From NCBI GenBank assembly GCA_938002085.1, contig CALLAT010000015.1:1-56687 (forward strand): a stretch of 56,687 nucleotides of DNA, in the 5' to 3' direction. Shown one piece after another: positions 1-8,177 of this stretch. How positions within the stretch are numbered: position 1 is the first letter of the stretch; each line of letters starts with the position of its first letter. The notes beneath the pieces are model-generated. The model worked only from the letters and a program-made list of their open reading frames with translations, did not search any database and had not been told where the DNA came from. The stretch is from an uncultured Pseudanabaenaceae cyanobacterium (lineage in GTDB: Bacteria; Cyanobacteriota; Cyanobacteriia; PCC-9006; JAAUQQ01). A program made the translations under genes and the position numbers.

Positions 1-123
1 GTCACCTTCTGCCAATCCACAGCATCCCCTTTAGACATCTCCCATCCCCCAACAACACAGCACCCAACAAAACGCCCTAAAAACGCTACGATCCAGAAAC
101 CTAGGCCTCCACTGCATTTTCCC

Positions 124-933
124 ATGACCAAGCTGCTTCGCTACGCCGCCCTCACCAGCCTCATGATTGGCCTAGGCTTCACCCTCACCCGCTCCCACAG
201 CCCCGCCCAATCCACCACCCCGGCTATCGACCCCAAACTCGAAGCCCAAGTCCTAGAAATCATTCGTCAAAACCCCGAAATCGTCATCGAAGCCATCCAA
301 AAAATTCAACAACAACAGCAAGCCGAACAAGCCCAGCAACAGCAACAACAAGCCAACAGCCAAAAACAACTCCTCAGCCAAGCCCTCAGCGACCCAGCAG
401 CCTTCCTCGGCAACTCCCCCCGCCAAGGCTCCGAAACCGCAGACATTATCCTCGTCGAATTCTCCGACTTCGAATGCCCCTACTGCGCCAAAACCGCGCC
501 GATTGTTAAAGACGCGATCGCCCAAAATCCCAACCTCGCCCTCATCTACAAACATTTCCCCCTCACCAACATCCACGACCAAGCCGAAGCCGCCGCCCGC
601 GCATCCTGGGCCGCCCAACAACAGGGCAAATTCTGGGACTACCACGATCGCCTCTTCGCCCTCCAGCCCAAACTTGGCGAAGCCACCTACAAAGCCATCG
701 CCACCCAGCTCAACCTGGACCTGAAACAATTTGAACTAGATCGCACCAGCGCTGCCGCCACCCAAGCGATCCAGCAAGATCTACAACTCGCCCAGCAACT
801 CAAAGCCCGAGGCACCCCCCTCTTCGTCATGTACGCCACCGCCGCCCCTGCTGAAACAGGCAAAATCATCTTCGGCATCAAAGACCTCGCTGACCTTCAA
901 CAACAAATTGCCCAACTCAAACAAGCCAACTAA
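124..933 (+). CDS. DsbA-family thiol:disulfide oxidoreductase, exported
   Basis: A 269-residue protein with an N-terminal hydrophobic signal segment (about residues 8-30), a Gln-rich low-complexity stretch (about 60-80) and a thioredoxin-like DsbA domain. The active site is CPYC at residues 118-121, inside FSDFECPYCAK, and the cis-proline loop GTPLF lies near 230. These features are those of the DSBA/Com1-like family, which forms or isomerises disulfides in exported proteins, so it probably works in the periplasm or thylakoid lumen. It stands alone, with the next gene 206 bp downstream. The poly-Gln region probably links the export or anchor segment to the catalytic domain. The family is sure; the exact substrate and whether the signal is cleaved are unknown. 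Confidence 0.9.
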   Translation: MTKLLRYAALTSLMIGLGFTLTRSHSPAQSTTPAIDPKLEAQVLEIIRQNPEIVIEAIQKIQQQQQAEQAQQQQQQANSQKQLLSQALSDPAAFLGNSPRQGSETADIILVEFSDFECPYCAKTAPIVKDAIAQNPNLALIYKHFPLTNIHDQAEAAARASWAAQQQGKFWDYHDRLFALQPKLGEATYKAIATQLNLDLKQFELDRTSAAATQAIQQDLQLAQQLKARGTPLFVMYATAAPAETGKIIFGIKDLADLQQQIAQLKQAN

Positions 934-1139
934 CCCCCAGATGTGCCCACATCTAAATTTGCCCCCAGTCCTCCGGCAAGGCTTCAGCCCCAAAAAGCCG
1001 TAGTCCCAATCCATTGACAGCTTGCCGCCCCCAAGGTGTAGGCTGATGCCGAGTCTACTGTGCATAAATCCAAACGGATGCAGCGATCGCCCCCAACGGC
1101 TATCGCCACATTGCCGTTGCCGTTTAAGGGCCATCTACC

Positions 1140-1370
1140 ATGAGTCTTTCCATTCCCCGCAACTCTCAGGAAATCCTGGCCTTGCGGCAATCATCCATTA
1201 ATAACGAAGTCGTCGCCAGCGCGATCGTCGGCGTCATCCAAGTCGCCCGAGAGCAAGGCAAAAGCCTCTCCGAGCTCCAGGCAGAGCTACTAGCTGAAGA
1301 TGCATTGCTAACCCAAGACGATCGCATTTGGCTCAGCAATCTCGTCGCCACCCAATGGGGGAAATTTTGA
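1140..1370 (+). CDS. Small conserved-looking protein of unknown function
   Basis: A 76-residue ORF with an ATG start. The composition is protein-like: amphipathic helices, no transmembrane segment, and a Leu/Glu-rich middle (SLSELQAELLAED). I recognise no domain. It sits between the DsbA-like gene and the Rieske gene, in the same direction, with ordinary cyanobacterial codon use and a HIP1 octamer inside. The opposite-strand ORF over it looks less like a protein. It is probably a real small cytosolic protein; no function can be assigned. Confidence 0.6.
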   Translation: MSLSIPRNSQEILALRQSSINNEVVASAIVGVIQVAREQGKSLSELQAELLAEDALLTQDDRIWLSNLVATQWGKF

Positions 1371-1497
1371 CCCAGCCCTAAGCCCATTTCAATGCAATAA
1401 CGTTCGATTAACTTTGGTCTCGAAATCCTGAGACCTTTGGCAGGCTCTCCTCAGCCCTTGCACAATACAAGGATGCTCGATTAGGAGAGACGCCTCC

Positions 1498-1953
1498 ATG
1501 GACCGTCGTACGTTTTTAAACTGGGTTGGACTCGGTGCTGTCGCCACATCCCTTCCCATTGCCCTAGCTGCCTGCGATAGCGATACAGATCTACAAACCA
1601 ATGAAACTCCTGCAGAGACTAGCTCCACAGCGACCGAATCAGCAGCGAGTGACTTTGTCGCCGTAGGCGCCGTTGCCGATTTAGAAGGCGGTGGCACCAT
1701 CGCAAATGAAAAATTTGCAGGTGGCTCCGGCAAACTCATCGTCTTTAAAGATGGAGACAACGTCGTGGCACTCGATGCCAAATGCAATCATGCGGGTTGT
1801 GCCGTGGACTGGGACGGCACCGAACTCATTTGCCCCTGCCACGACTCAAAATTCTCCGCCGATGGCAGCCTAATCAGCGGCCCTGCCACAGAAGGGCTCA
1901 ACAGCTTTGAAGCTAAAGTAGAAGGCGATCAAGTTCTCGTCAAAACCAGCTGA
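1498..1953 (+). CDS. Rieske [2Fe-2S] protein with Tat signal and lipobox
   Basis: A 151-residue Rieske-type iron-sulfur protein. The cluster ligands are visible as C96-x-H98 and C112-x-x-H115 (KCNHAGC and CPCHDSKF). The extra cysteines C101 and C114 match the disulfide of the cytochrome bc/b6f class. The N-terminus has twin arginines (DRRTFLNW), a hydrophobic stretch and then LAAC with Cys at 26. It therefore looks Tat-exported folded and then lipid-anchored, followed by a Ser/Thr/Glu-rich tether to about residue 55. It is shorter than PetC (about 180 residues) and lacks its usual membrane helix arrangement, so it is more likely an auxiliary electron carrier than the b6f subunit. AGGAGAG upstream of ATG supports the start. 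A strong hairpin follows. Confidence 0.9.
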   Translation: MDRRTFLNWVGLGAVATSLPIALAACDSDTDLQTNETPAETSSTATESAASDFVAVGAVADLEGGGTIANEKFAGGSGKLIVFKDGDNVVALDAKCNHAGCAVDWDGTELICPCHDSKFSADGSLISGPATEGLNSFEAKVEGDQVLVKTS

Positions 1954-1983
1954 CCTGCTACCTGCTCAAGTTAGAAACCCCAA

Positions 1984-2022
1984 AAAACCAGAGTATTGTT
2001 GATGAAACAATGCTCTGGTTTT
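1984..2022. terminator. Bidirectional terminator between Rieske gene and Amt fusion
   Basis: A 17-bp stem (arms 1984-2000 and 2006-2022, one G-U pair) has a 5-nt loop, A-rich on the left and T-rich on the right. It lies 30 bp past the Rieske stop and 20 bp past the stop of the convergent Amt fusion gene, so it can serve both strands. Confidence 0.85.
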
Positions 2023-2041
2023 GCTTTAACCTCTTTTCCAC

Positions 2042-5000
2042 TTACAAAGCATCATCTGCTGGAAGATCGACTTGCTCTAGCAACTCTTCCTGCATCGCGA
2101 CCGGAAAACCACTATCCATAGCAGCTTCCCCCAAATACAACACCTGCTGACAGCGTGCTAAATAATGTTGCACCACAGGGTCCTGGGGACAATCCTCAGC
2201 ACAATCGGCAAAATGCTCTCGGGCGATCTCCACATCTCCCCCATGGAACAGTGACACCGCAGACTCGAACAACGCTCGGCTCGATCGCTTGGCAGCCCGT
2301 ATCTCCGCCGGATCGCTATTGTAGACTTCATACACATCCGTAAACCTAGAACGCCCCTTCACTTGCACCTGATCAATGCGACGAATCTCAAACTGCTCAG
2401 GATGGGCTAAATCCTCAAAGGTTTTCTGGGTGATTAATAGCGGAACCCCATAACGCTTCGTTAAGCCTTCAAGCCGAGAAGCCGCATTCACCGAATCGCC
2501 AATCACCGTGCCATCAATGCGGCTACTGCTGCCCACAGTCCCCAACATCATGTCTCCCGTATTGATGCCCAAGCCAATCTGGATTTTGGCATAGCCCTTC
2601 ATACTGCGCTCCATATTGTAGTGAGCCAGCCGCTCCAACATCGCCAAGCCTGCCGCCACAGCATCATCTGCTGAACGCTGAAACAAGGCCATGATGGCAT
2701 CGCCAATGTACTTATCAATGAAGCCGTTATTCCCAGTAATCGCAGGCTCCATTCGAGACAGATAGCCATTGATAAAGCGGAAGTTATCCTCCGGCGTCAT
2801 TCGCTCACTTAGGGTCGTAAAGTCCCGAATATCTGCAAACAGGATCGACATTTTTTGCAGTACCTGATCCCCAGCTGCAATATCTAGAATCGATTCTTTG
2901 TCTAATAGCTCTAAGAACTGCCGGGGCACAAAGCGATTCAGCGCCAAGCTCATATTGGCCAAGTACAAATGGGTTCGCAGTCTGGCCAGCAACTCCTGCT
3001 TGCGAATGGGTTTTGTCAGGTAATCATTGGCCCCTTCTTTTAGTCCCTCCAAGACATCGGCGACCTGGGTCTTTGCGGTCAGCATCAACACCGGCAGCTC
3101 ATTGGCGGGAAAGCGCTTGCGAATCTCGGCACAGACTTCGTAGCCTGTCATGCCCGGCATCATTACATCCAGCAGAACGAGATCGGGGCGATCGCCCTGT
3201 TCTAACAATGCCAGGGCCTCCGGTCCACTACTCGCCCGCACCAGCTCGTAATGTTCCAAACTCAAATGATCCACCAACACCTTCAGATTCACCGGCTCAT
3301 CATCGACCAAGAGAATCTTGAAGCATTGCTCATCTTTTCGGAAAGAGCGCCAACCGTTAGCCGGTGTAGACAAATCAGCCGCAGCCTTCTCTGCCGAGAG
3401 ATTCGCCGCTTCAGAAAGCTCAATATCTGCTGGCTCAGTAGACCCTAGGTTCGACTCCGCTGGAGGCAACATCGAACGCCCCTGCCATTCCTCTTCCTCA
3501 GCCACTGGCAAAATGTCGCCTTGAAGCTCCTGCCAGTTTGCCGGACATAGCGGCAGCGTAAAGCGAAACTGAGAGCCTTCATCTACCACTGACTCGACTG
3601 AAATCTTGCCCCCATGGAGCTCCACCAGTTGCTGGGTGACAGCCAGGCCCAGCCCCGTGCCGCCGTATTGGCGCGCCGTCGAACCATCTCCCTGCTCAAA
3701 GGAGTTGAAAATATAGTCCAGTTTGTCCGGTGCAATGCCAATGCCTGTATCGGCGATCGTCACCTGCACCTGGCCTGGTGATTCATCTGCTTGAGCGATT
3801 GCAACTCCCTCCTGAACCAGTGCCAGTAAGGTCACCGAGCCCTGGGGCGTAAACTTGATGGCATTGCCAATTAAGTTATAGAGAATTTGCTGGAGTCGAT
3901 TGGCATCGGCATAGACCAAGGGCAAGTCCATGGGAATGGCATTGACGATCTCCAATTTTTTTTTTGAGGAAAGCGAGGCCTGACTCAAGGTGATAATTAA
4001 ATCCACCATTGTTCGCAAACGCACCGGCCTCATTTGCAGCTCTAACTGCTGATGACGCAACTGAGAGAAGTCCAAAATATCGTTAATTAAATTAGCCAAA
4101 CGCCTGCCGCTCTGAGCAATCAGCGTCAGGTTCTCTCGCTGCTCCGGCGAAACAGGGCCACCCACCCCATCCACCATGGACTCCGCCAAGCCGATCATGC
4201 CATTGAGTGGGGTGCGCAACTCATGGGAGGTATTGGCCAAGAACTGATCCTTAATCGCATCCATCCGCGTCAACTCTTGGTTGGCCTCGGCCAGTTCAGC
4301 CGTCCGCTCAGCCACTTGCTCTTCCAGTTGAAGATTAAAATCCTTGAGCCGGTTGGCATAGGATTCCACTGTTGCCATCACCTGGTTATAGCGGCGGGCA
4401 ATTTTCCCCACCTCGGTAAACGGCTCTTCCGGCACCCGCAGGCTAAAGTCCTGGGTCCTAGCTTGCTGATCCATCACCTGAAACAGGTCATAGACTTCAG
4501 TCTTAGCCCCATGCTCAGAGACATTGAGGCCTAATTCTTCTTCCTCTAGGCTCACTCGCAGCGGTGTAATGCGATTTAGCAGACTGAGCAAAATGTAGCT
4601 AATGCCAAAGGCCCAAATAAAACCAACGCCCACGCCCAAAAGCTGGACGCCCAGCTGAGCATGGCGAGACAAACCCGTCCCCAAAACATCTAGCTGACCA
4701 AACAGGGCGACGGACAGCGTCCCCCAGGCTCCACAGGCTCCATGGATGGCAACGGCATCGACACCATCATCAATGTGCCAACGGTTCATGAGGTTCGTCG
4801 TCAAGAGCATGACTGCCCCACCGATCGCCCCAATCAACGCTGCCGAGGGCGTCGACATGACATTGCAACCTGCCGTAATCGAAACCAACCCAGCCAGAGA
4901 GCCATTGATCATGGTCTCGACGCGAGGCATTTTGTTGTAATACCAACCTAAAAGCCCTGCCGACAGCAAGCCCGTCGTGCCTGCCAAAATCGTTTGAACA

Positions 5001-5722
5001 ATAATGCGGGGAATTTGGTCGTCAAACGAGAGCGTGCTGCCCCCGTTAAAGCCCATCCAGCCCAGCCACAGCAACATGCAGCCCAACACTGACAGAGGCA
5101 AGTCAGAACCGTGAATCTCATTGGCCTTGCCATCCGGCCCATAGCGACCCGTGCGAGGCCCAATCACCAGCAATGCTGCCAGAGAGACCCAACCGCCTAC
5201 ACTGTGAACCACCGTAGAACCGGCGAAGTCAGAAAACCCTAGGGACCCTAGCCAACCACCGCCAACTATCCCATTGCCTAGGTCTTCGATACCATTCCAA
5301 GCCCAATGGCCAAAAATCGGATAAATCAAGCCTGAAATCATCAGGCAAATTAAGAGATAGAGGCTATAGCGAACTCGCTCTGACACAGCACCCGAAACAA
5401 TGGTTGTGGCCGTGCCACAGAACATCGCTTGGAACAGGAAAAAAGCGGCGAGGCGCGAAGAATCCGCCAGTTCTGGCGCGAAGTTAGAAGTTCCGACCCA
5501 ACCGGCCTGGGTCGCGCCAAACATGACTGCAAACCCGAATCCCCAAAACACCATCACAGAGATGGCAAAATCCGTTAGATTTTTAATCGCAACGTTAATG
5601 CTATTTTTTGAGCGTGTTAACCCCGACTCCAAACACATGAAGCCGGGCTGCATCAAAAATACAAGCCCTGAGCAGCCGACGAGCCAAGCAACATCAAGCG
5701 ACAATTTCACAATCCTATGCAC
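2042..5722 (-). CDS. Ammonium transporter-histidine kinase-receiver-class III cyclase fusion
   Basis: One uninterrupted 1226-residue frame. Residues 1-390 form a complete Amt/Mep/Rh fold of about 11 helices with the key pore residues: D165 in DFAGST, and pore histidines H173 and H327. Residues 400-465 are a HAMP-like segment and coiled coil. HisKA has H500 in TSHELRTPLNG. The HATPase_c domain has the N box (N620), DTGIGIA and QYGGTGLGL. An acidic linker (735-795) leads to a receiver with D852 in LLDVMMPG. A class III cyclase domain (955-1135) has metal aspartates D964 and D1008, plus K1004 and D1076, typical of ATP specificity. A TPR-like tail follows 1145. The start is GTG. Amt-kinase fusions and kinase-receiver-cyclase proteins (CyaC type) are known separately. 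Here sensor and cAMP output appear joined. Whether it transports or only senses ammonium is inference. Confidence 0.93.
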   Translation of the reverse strand: MHRIVKLSLDVAWLVGCSGLVFLMQPGFMCLESGLTRSKNSINVAIKNLTDFAISVMVFWGFGFAVMFGATQAGWVGTSNFAPELADSSRLAAFFLFQAMFCGTATTIVSGAVSERVRYSLYLLICLMISGLIYPIFGHWAWNGIEDLGNGIVGGGWLGSLGFSDFAGSTVVHSVGGWVSLAALLVIGPRTGRYGPDGKANEIHGSDLPLSVLGCMLLWLGWMGFNGGSTLSFDDQIPRIIVQTILAGTTGLLSAGLLGWYYNKMPRVETMINGSLAGLVSITAGCNVMSTPSAALIGAIGGAVMLLTTNLMNRWHIDDGVDAVAIHGACGAWGTLSVALFGQLDVLGTGLSRHAQLGVQLLGVGVGFIWAFGISYILLSLLNRITPLRVSLEEEELGLNVSEHGAKTEVYDLFQVMDQQARTQDFSLRVPEEPFTEVGKIARRYNQVMATVESYANRLKDFNLQLEEQVAERTAELAEANQELTRMDAIKDQFLANTSHELRTPLNGMIGLAESMVDGVGGPVSPEQRENLTLIAQSGRRLANLINDILDFSQLRHQQLELQMRPVRLRTMVDLIITLSQASLSSKKKLEIVNAIPMDLPLVYADANRLQQILYNLIGNAIKFTPQGSVTLLALVQEGVAIAQADESPGQVQVTIADTGIGIAPDKLDYIFNSFEQGDGSTARQYGGTGLGLAVTQQLVELHGGKISVESVVDEGSQFRFTLPLCPANWQELQGDILPVAEEEEWQGRSMLPPAESNLGSTEPADIELSEAANLSAEKAAADLSTPANGWRSFRKDEQCFKILLVDDEPVNLKVLVDHLSLEHYELVRASSGPEALALLEQGDRPDLVLLDVMMPGMTGYEVCAEIRKRFPANELPVLMLTAKTQVADVLEGLKEGANDYLTKPIRKQELLARLRTHLYLANMSLALNRFVPRQFLELLDKESILDIAAGDQVLQKMSILFADIRDFTTLSERMTPEDNFRFINGYLSRMEPAITGNNGFIDKYIGDAIMALFQRSADDAVAAGLAMLERLAHYNMERSMKGYAKIQIGLGINTGDMMLGTVGSSSRIDGTVIGDSVNAASRLEGLTKRYGVPLLITQKTFEDLAHPEQFEIRRIDQVQVKGRSRFTDVYEVYNSDPAEIRAAKRSSRALFESAVSLFHGGDVEIAREHFADCAEDCPQDPVVQHYLARCQQVLYLGEAAMDSGFPVAMQEELLEQVDLPADDAL

Positions 5723-5917
5723 CGCTCCAAGCTCTGCTCTGCAGACCTAAAGCATCCTCGAAAAGATAGCCCTAGCATTTGCTGAAGATTAAGATTAACT
5801 CCTACAGGAATTAGTCCTAATCTCTATCTGCAACTTCAACATCTTAATGGACCCCGTTACTTTGCCCGAAGTATTGCAAAGAGTGGGCTTCGGTATTGCA
5901 GAACTTGAATAATCTTA

Positions 5918-5939
5918 TTGTACAAGGACAGTTGTACAA
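5918..5939. promoter_or_regulatory. Tandem palindrome upstream of the Amt fusion
   Basis: The 8-bp palindrome TTGTACAA occurs twice, 14 bp apart, in the gap between uvrC and the Amt fusion, about 200 bp before the fusion's start. Paired palindromes of this kind often bind dimeric regulators. No regulator can be named: the spacing does not fit the NtcA pattern GTA-N8-TAC. Confidence 0.3.
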
Positions 5940-5978
5940 CCCTGCACCATCCAATGACGAGGCCATGGCCTGGATAGG

Positions 5979-8030
5979 CTAATTCCCTTCATTGGCGGTG
6001 GGATGGAAGTAGTTATAGATTTGTTGGGCACGTTTGAGGCCAATGCCAGAGACTTCGGTGAGCTGCTCGACGGTGGCGATGCGAATGAACTCGACGGAGC
6101 GGAAGTGAGCCAGGAGCTCTTTTTGGCGGGCGTGGCCTAGACCGGGAATGTCGTCGAGGCGCGATCGCACTTGCTGCTCACTGCGCTGCTGCCGGTGGAA
6201 ACTCACCGCAAAACGGTGGGCCTCATCTCGCAAACGCCGTAAAAGCTGAACCCCAGGCTGATCCTTATCCGTCGGCAAGGAAACCTTCTCACCCGGTAAG
6301 AAGATCTCCTCCTCCCGCTTAGCCAAACTGCAAATATTCAAATCTTCCAACAGATTCAGCTCCTGCAACACCTCGACCACAGCCGAAAGCTGCCCCTTAC
6401 CACCATCAATCATCACCAGATCAGGCCAATCTGCCAGATCACCGGGATTGAGCATACTGGAAGCTCTACTCTCACTGGTTTTTAGTTCAGCCCCAGCAGC
6501 CTTCGCCGCAGCATGGCGACGGAAGCGGCGGCGAATGACTTCCTGCATGGAGGCAAAGTCATCAGAGTGGCCTACCTTTATATCTGGGTTGCGGATTTTA
6601 TAGCGACGGTAATGCTGCTTGGCCGCCATGCCATCGATGAATACGACCTGGGAGGCCACGGCATTAGAGCCCTGGATGTGGGAGATGTCGTAGCCTTCAA
6701 TGCGGCGGGGTTGCTCTGGCAAGTCCAGAATCGCTGCCAAATCATCAACGGCCTGCATATTGCGAGCAGCAGCCTGCTGCACCCGCGCCAGCTCAAACTC
6801 TGCATTACGCTCTACCATTTCCACTAAGCCAGCCTTGGTTTGGCGCTGGGGCTGGAAGATCGTGACCTTACGTTTGCGTCGTTCTTTAAGGCCCGCTTCT
6901 AGCAGTTCGGTTTCGGGCAGCTCATGTTGCACCAGGATTTCCGGCGGAATCTCCACGGGGTCAACATGGGAGTAATGCTCCTCCAGGACTCGCTGCAAAA
7001 TTGCGCCGGGGGAGTTGGATTGGGCATCGGCGATAAAGCCGAGGCGACCGACGAGGCGACCGGCCCGCACTTGGAACAGTTGGATACAGGCATGTTCATT
7101 ATCGGCAGCTAAGGCGATCGCATCCCGAGAAACCGACCCATCGGCCATGGCCACCTTCTGATCCGCCCCCATCTTCTCCAGGCCCTTGATGCTGTCCCGC
7201 AGTTCTGCCGCCAGCTCAAAGTTCTCTCGCTCTGCCGCCGCCATCATTTGCTCAGTCAGCGCTTCAGATAGCTCCGTTGTCCGCCCCTGGAAAATCATCG
7301 CCACCTTGCGCATGGTCTTGTGATACTCCTCCGGCGTGATCAGCTCTTGGCAGACACCGGGGCAGCGGCCCATGTCGTAGTTGAGGCAGGGGCGATCTTT
7401 GTGGACGGGCTTGCGCTTTTGCCGCAGGGGAAAGATGCGTTTGACGTAGAAGAGGGTGCTGCGCAGGAGGCCCGTGTCTACATAGGGACCGTAGTAGCGA
7501 TCGCGAGCAGCCCCGCTTTTCCGCCGCTTACGGGTAATAAAAATGCGGGGGTAGTCTTCGGACCAGGTTATACAGAGGTAGGGATATTTTTTATCGTCTT
7601 TGAGGAGGGTGTTGTAGGGGGGCTGGTGGCGCTTGATCAGGCTGGCTTCGAGGGCGAGGGATTCGGATTCGGTGTCGGTGACGATGAATTCGATTTCGCA
7701 GACGAGGCGGACCATCATCTCGATTTTTGGGGCGAGCTGGCGGCCTTCGCGGAAGTAGGAGCGGACGCGGGAGCGGAGTTTCTTGGATTTGCCGATGTAG
7801 AGGATGTTGTCGTCGCGATCGCGCATGAAGTAGCAGCCCGGCTCGGGCGGGATTTCTGTCAGGCGCTCCTCTAGTTTTTCGGGGCGTTTGAGCAGGGGGA
7901 GGCGATCGTCGCTGGGGCGATCGGGGTTGGCGGGCAGCTGGGGGTGAAGCTGGCTTTCCCCTTGGGGGTGATTTTCGGTTTGGGAGGTCGCTTCGGTTGG
8001 GCTCACAGCAGATTTCGACAACAAGCACAA
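5979..8030 (-). CDS. uvrC: Excinuclease ABC subunit C
   Basis: UvrC makes the two incisions flanking DNA lesions in nucleotide excision repair with UvrA and UvrB. The GIY-YIG-type nuclease domain begins near residue 58 (PGCYFMRD, then [18 protein letters not shown]). A UVR motif for UvrB contact follows the Cys-rich CPGVCQ segment. The RNase H-like second nuclease core contains [10 protein letters not shown] tandem helix-hairpin-helix ([26 protein letters not shown]) ends the protein. At 683 residues it is longer than the usual 610-640. The frame opens at a TTG and the first 50 residues are low-complexity, so the true start may lie at a GTG about 24 nt inside. Divergent from the NACHT-GUN4 gene. 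Confidence 0.95.
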   Translation of the reverse strand: MCLLSKSAVSPTEATSQTENHPQGESQLHPQLPANPDRPSDDRLPLLKRPEKLEERLTEIPPEPGCYFMRDRDDNILYIGKSKKLRSRVRSYFREGRQLAPKIEMMVRLVCEIEFIVTDTESESLALEASLIKRHQPPYNTLLKDDKKYPYLCITWSEDYPRIFITRKRRKSGAARDRYYGPYVDTGLLRSTLFYVKRIFPLRQKRKPVHKDRPCLNYDMGRCPGVCQELITPEEYHKTMRKVAMIFQGRTTELSEALTEQMMAAAERENFELAAELRDSIKGLEKMGADQKVAMADGSVSRDAIALAADNEHACIQLFQVRAGRLVGRLGFIADAQSNSPGAILQRVLEEHYSHVDPVEIPPEILVQHELPETELLEAGLKERRKRKVTIFQPQRQTKAGLVEMVERNAEFELARVQQAAARNMQAVDDLAAILDLPEQPRRIEGYDISHIQGSNAVASQVVFIDGMAAKQHYRRYKIRNPDIKVGHSDDFASMQEVIRRRFRRHAAAKAAGAELKTSESRASSMLNPGDLADWPDLVMIDGGKGQLSAVVEVLQELNLLEDLNICSLAKREEEIFLPGEKVSLPTDKDQPGVQLLRRLRDEAHRFAVSFHRQQRSEQQVRSRLDDIPGLGHARQKELLAHFRSVEFIRIATVEQLTEVSGIGLKRAQQIYNYFHPTANEGN

Positions 8031-8177
8031 AAGTATTCCACTCTATTGTGAATGATTCAGTGGCGGCTGGCGATCGCCCTCTAACAATTCAATATTTGAA
8101 ACCTGGGGTCAGTTTCAACTAGACCGCTCTAACATTACGAGTACTCCCCAATACTTCAAAGTCTCAGTGCAACGTCC

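Noticed and set aside
5918-5939. NtcA binding site at the paired palindromes
   Set aside because: GTA and TAC are separated by 12 bases, not 8, so the NtcA consensus is not met.
7320-7874. 184-codon Gly/Val-rich ORF opposite uvrC
   Set aside because: Antisense to the UvrC nuclease domain, with typical shadow composition.
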